The position numbers were made by a program, and so were the translations under genes. A DNA stretch of 5,526 nucleotides from Nitriliruptorales bacterium (GTDB taxonomy: Bacteria; Actinomycetota; Nitriliruptoria; Euzebyales; Egibacteraceae). This document shows, one piece after another, positions 4,766 to 5,526 of the stretch. The first letter of the stretch is position 1; each line of letters starts with the position of its first letter. The notes beneath the pieces are model-generated. The model was not told the DNA's origin and did not search any database. It was given only the letters and a program-made list of their open reading frames with translations. The stretch spans positions 1 through 5,526 of the forward strand of contig SLNF01000236.1 of the NCBI GenBank assembly GCA_007133145.1, given 5' to 3'.

Positions 4766-5452
4766 ATGCCCAAGATCCTCGTCGTGGAGGACGAGCCCTC
4801 GCTCGTCGAGGCCCTCGAGTTCGGTCTCACCGCCGACGGCTTCGACACCGTGAGCGCGGTCGACGGCGCCGAGGCCCTCGCCGTCTTCGACCGGGAGCGT
4901 CCCGACCTCGTGCTCCTCGACCTCATGCTGCCGGGCATGGCCGGCACCGAGGTCTGCAAGCTGCTGCGGGCCCGCAGCGCCGTGCCGATCATCATGCTCA
5001 CCGCCCGCGACAGCGAGGTCGACAAGGTCGTCGGCCTCGAGCTCGGCGCCGACGACTACGTCACGAAGCCCTTCAGCATGCGCGAGCTCGCCGCGCGGGT
5101 GCGCGCGGTGCTGCGCCGCGGCGGCGAGTGGGACGTGCCCGAGCTCGGCTCGCCGCTCGAGGCCTCGGGGGTGCGCGTCGACCCCGAGCGTTACGAGGTC
5201 GTCGTGCGTGGCGAGCCGGTGCAGCTGCCCCCCAAGGAGTTCGCCCTGCTCGAGCTGCTCGTGCGCAACGCCGGGCGGGTGCTCACCCGGGAGGTCCTCA
5301 TCGACCGGATCTGGGGCGCGGACTACGTCGGCGACACCAAGACCCTCGACGTCCACATCAAGCGGCTGCGAGGCCGGCTCGAGCACGACCCGCACGACCC
5401 CGCGATCATCGTCACGGTGCGGGGGGTCGGCTACAAGCTCGTCGACGACTGA
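4766..5452 (+). CDS. OmpR/PhoB-family response regulator (PhoP/RegX3-like)
   Basis: DNA-binding response regulator, probably the activator of the phosphate-starvation regulon. The 228 residues comprise a receiver domain (about 2-118) and a winged-helix DNA-binding domain (about 130-226). Receiver residues are intact: acidic pocket E8-D9, phospho-acceptor D52 in LVLLDLMLPG, T79 in IMLTAR, and K101 in VTKPF. The effector half has the typical LPPKEFALLELLVRNAGRVLTR, a recognition-helix region TKTLDVHIKRLRGRLE, and the wing VRGVGYKL. ATG 4766 is chosen because the receiver domain begins at once. The upstream in-frame ATG at 4697 would add 23 unrelated residues and lies inside the PHO-like repeats. 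It is divergent from phoU and followed after 9 bp by a probable kinase gene. The family is certain; assignment to the Pho pathway rests on context and on nearby PHO boxes, so no symbol is given. Confidence 0.93.
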   Translation: MPKILVVEDEPSLVEALEFGLTADGFDTVSAVDGAEALAVFDRERPDLVLLDLMLPGMAGTEVCKLLRARSAVPIIMLTARDSEVDKVVGLELGADDYVTKPFSMRELAARVRAVLRRGGEWDVPELGSPLEASGVRVDPERYEVVVRGEPVQLPPKEFALLELLVRNAGRVLTREVLIDRIWGADYVGDTKTLDVHIKRLRGRLEHDPHDPAIIVTVRGVGYKLVDD

Positions 5453-5461
5453 GCCGCGGGC

Positions 5462-5526
5462 GTGACGCGTCCCTGGCTGCTCGGCCTGCCGGCCCTCGCC
5501 GCAGCCCTCGCGCTCGCTGCGCAGGC
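5462..5526 (+). CDS. Start of a probable sensor histidine kinase, truncated by window edge
   Basis: A GTG at 5462, nine bases after the regulator stop, opens a frame reading MTRPWLLGLPALAAALALAA and onward to the window end (21 codons plus 2 bases). A short basic N-terminus followed by a hydrophobic run looks like a first membrane helix, as in PhoR/SenX3-type kinases, and a kinase commonly follows its regulator. No clear ribosome binding site is seen, so translation may be coupled to the upstream gene. No kinase motif falls inside the window, so the function is inferred from position only. Confidence 0.55.
   Translation, partial: MTRPWLLGLPALAAALALAAQ

Noticed and set aside
4562..5395. Upstream extension of the phoU frame to a 490-residue protein
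   Set aside because: The added part is antisense to the response regulator and resembles no family. The ATG at 4561 has a well-placed GGAGG and begins the PhoU domain.

Overview
This is a very GC-rich chromosomal window. Its leucine and valine codons are mostly CTC/CTG and GTC/GTG, its genes overlap by 1 to 4 bases, its ribosome binding sites read GGAGG, and it carries an 11-bp direct-repeat PHO box of the GTTCACC type described in Streptomyces and related bacteria. Together with a fused three-helix-bundle/ArsC protein, this points to an actinomycete-like member of the Actinomycetota. I cannot name the genus from the sequence.

Layout, left to right. (1) The 3' two-thirds of pstC, overlapping a complete pstA on the + strand: the two membrane subunits of the high-affinity phosphate ABC transporter. 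(2) A strong inverted repeat, probably a bidirectional terminator, where pstA meets pstB. pstB, the ATPase, is inverted and converges on pstCA instead of closing the usual pstSCAB operon. (3) A 233-bp divergent region holding a clear PHO box (two 11-bp units) oriented toward pstB. It also holds a long inverted repeat and a lone PHO half-site facing the other way. (4) Two coupled arsenate-reductase-like genes on the + strand: one with an N-terminal three-helix domain, the other a single-domain enzyme. (5) A convergent gap occupied by six 19-bp tandem repeats. (6) phoU on the minus strand. (7) A 204-bp divergent region with a weaker PHO-box-like triplet. (8) An OmpR/PhoB-family response regulator on the + strand, then the first 65 bases of what is probably its sensor kinase.

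Read together, this is a phosphate-starvation (Pho) locus: transporter, PhoU as signalling brake, and a two-component regulator. An arsenate detoxification pair is inserted in it. Arsenate enters cells through phosphate transporters, so the pairing makes physiological sense. No arsenite exporter, ArsR or PstS is visible here; pstS may lie to the left. No wholly new system is evident. The most unusual points are the inverted, self-regulated pstB, the placement of the arsC pair within the Pho cluster, and the 19-bp tandem array.
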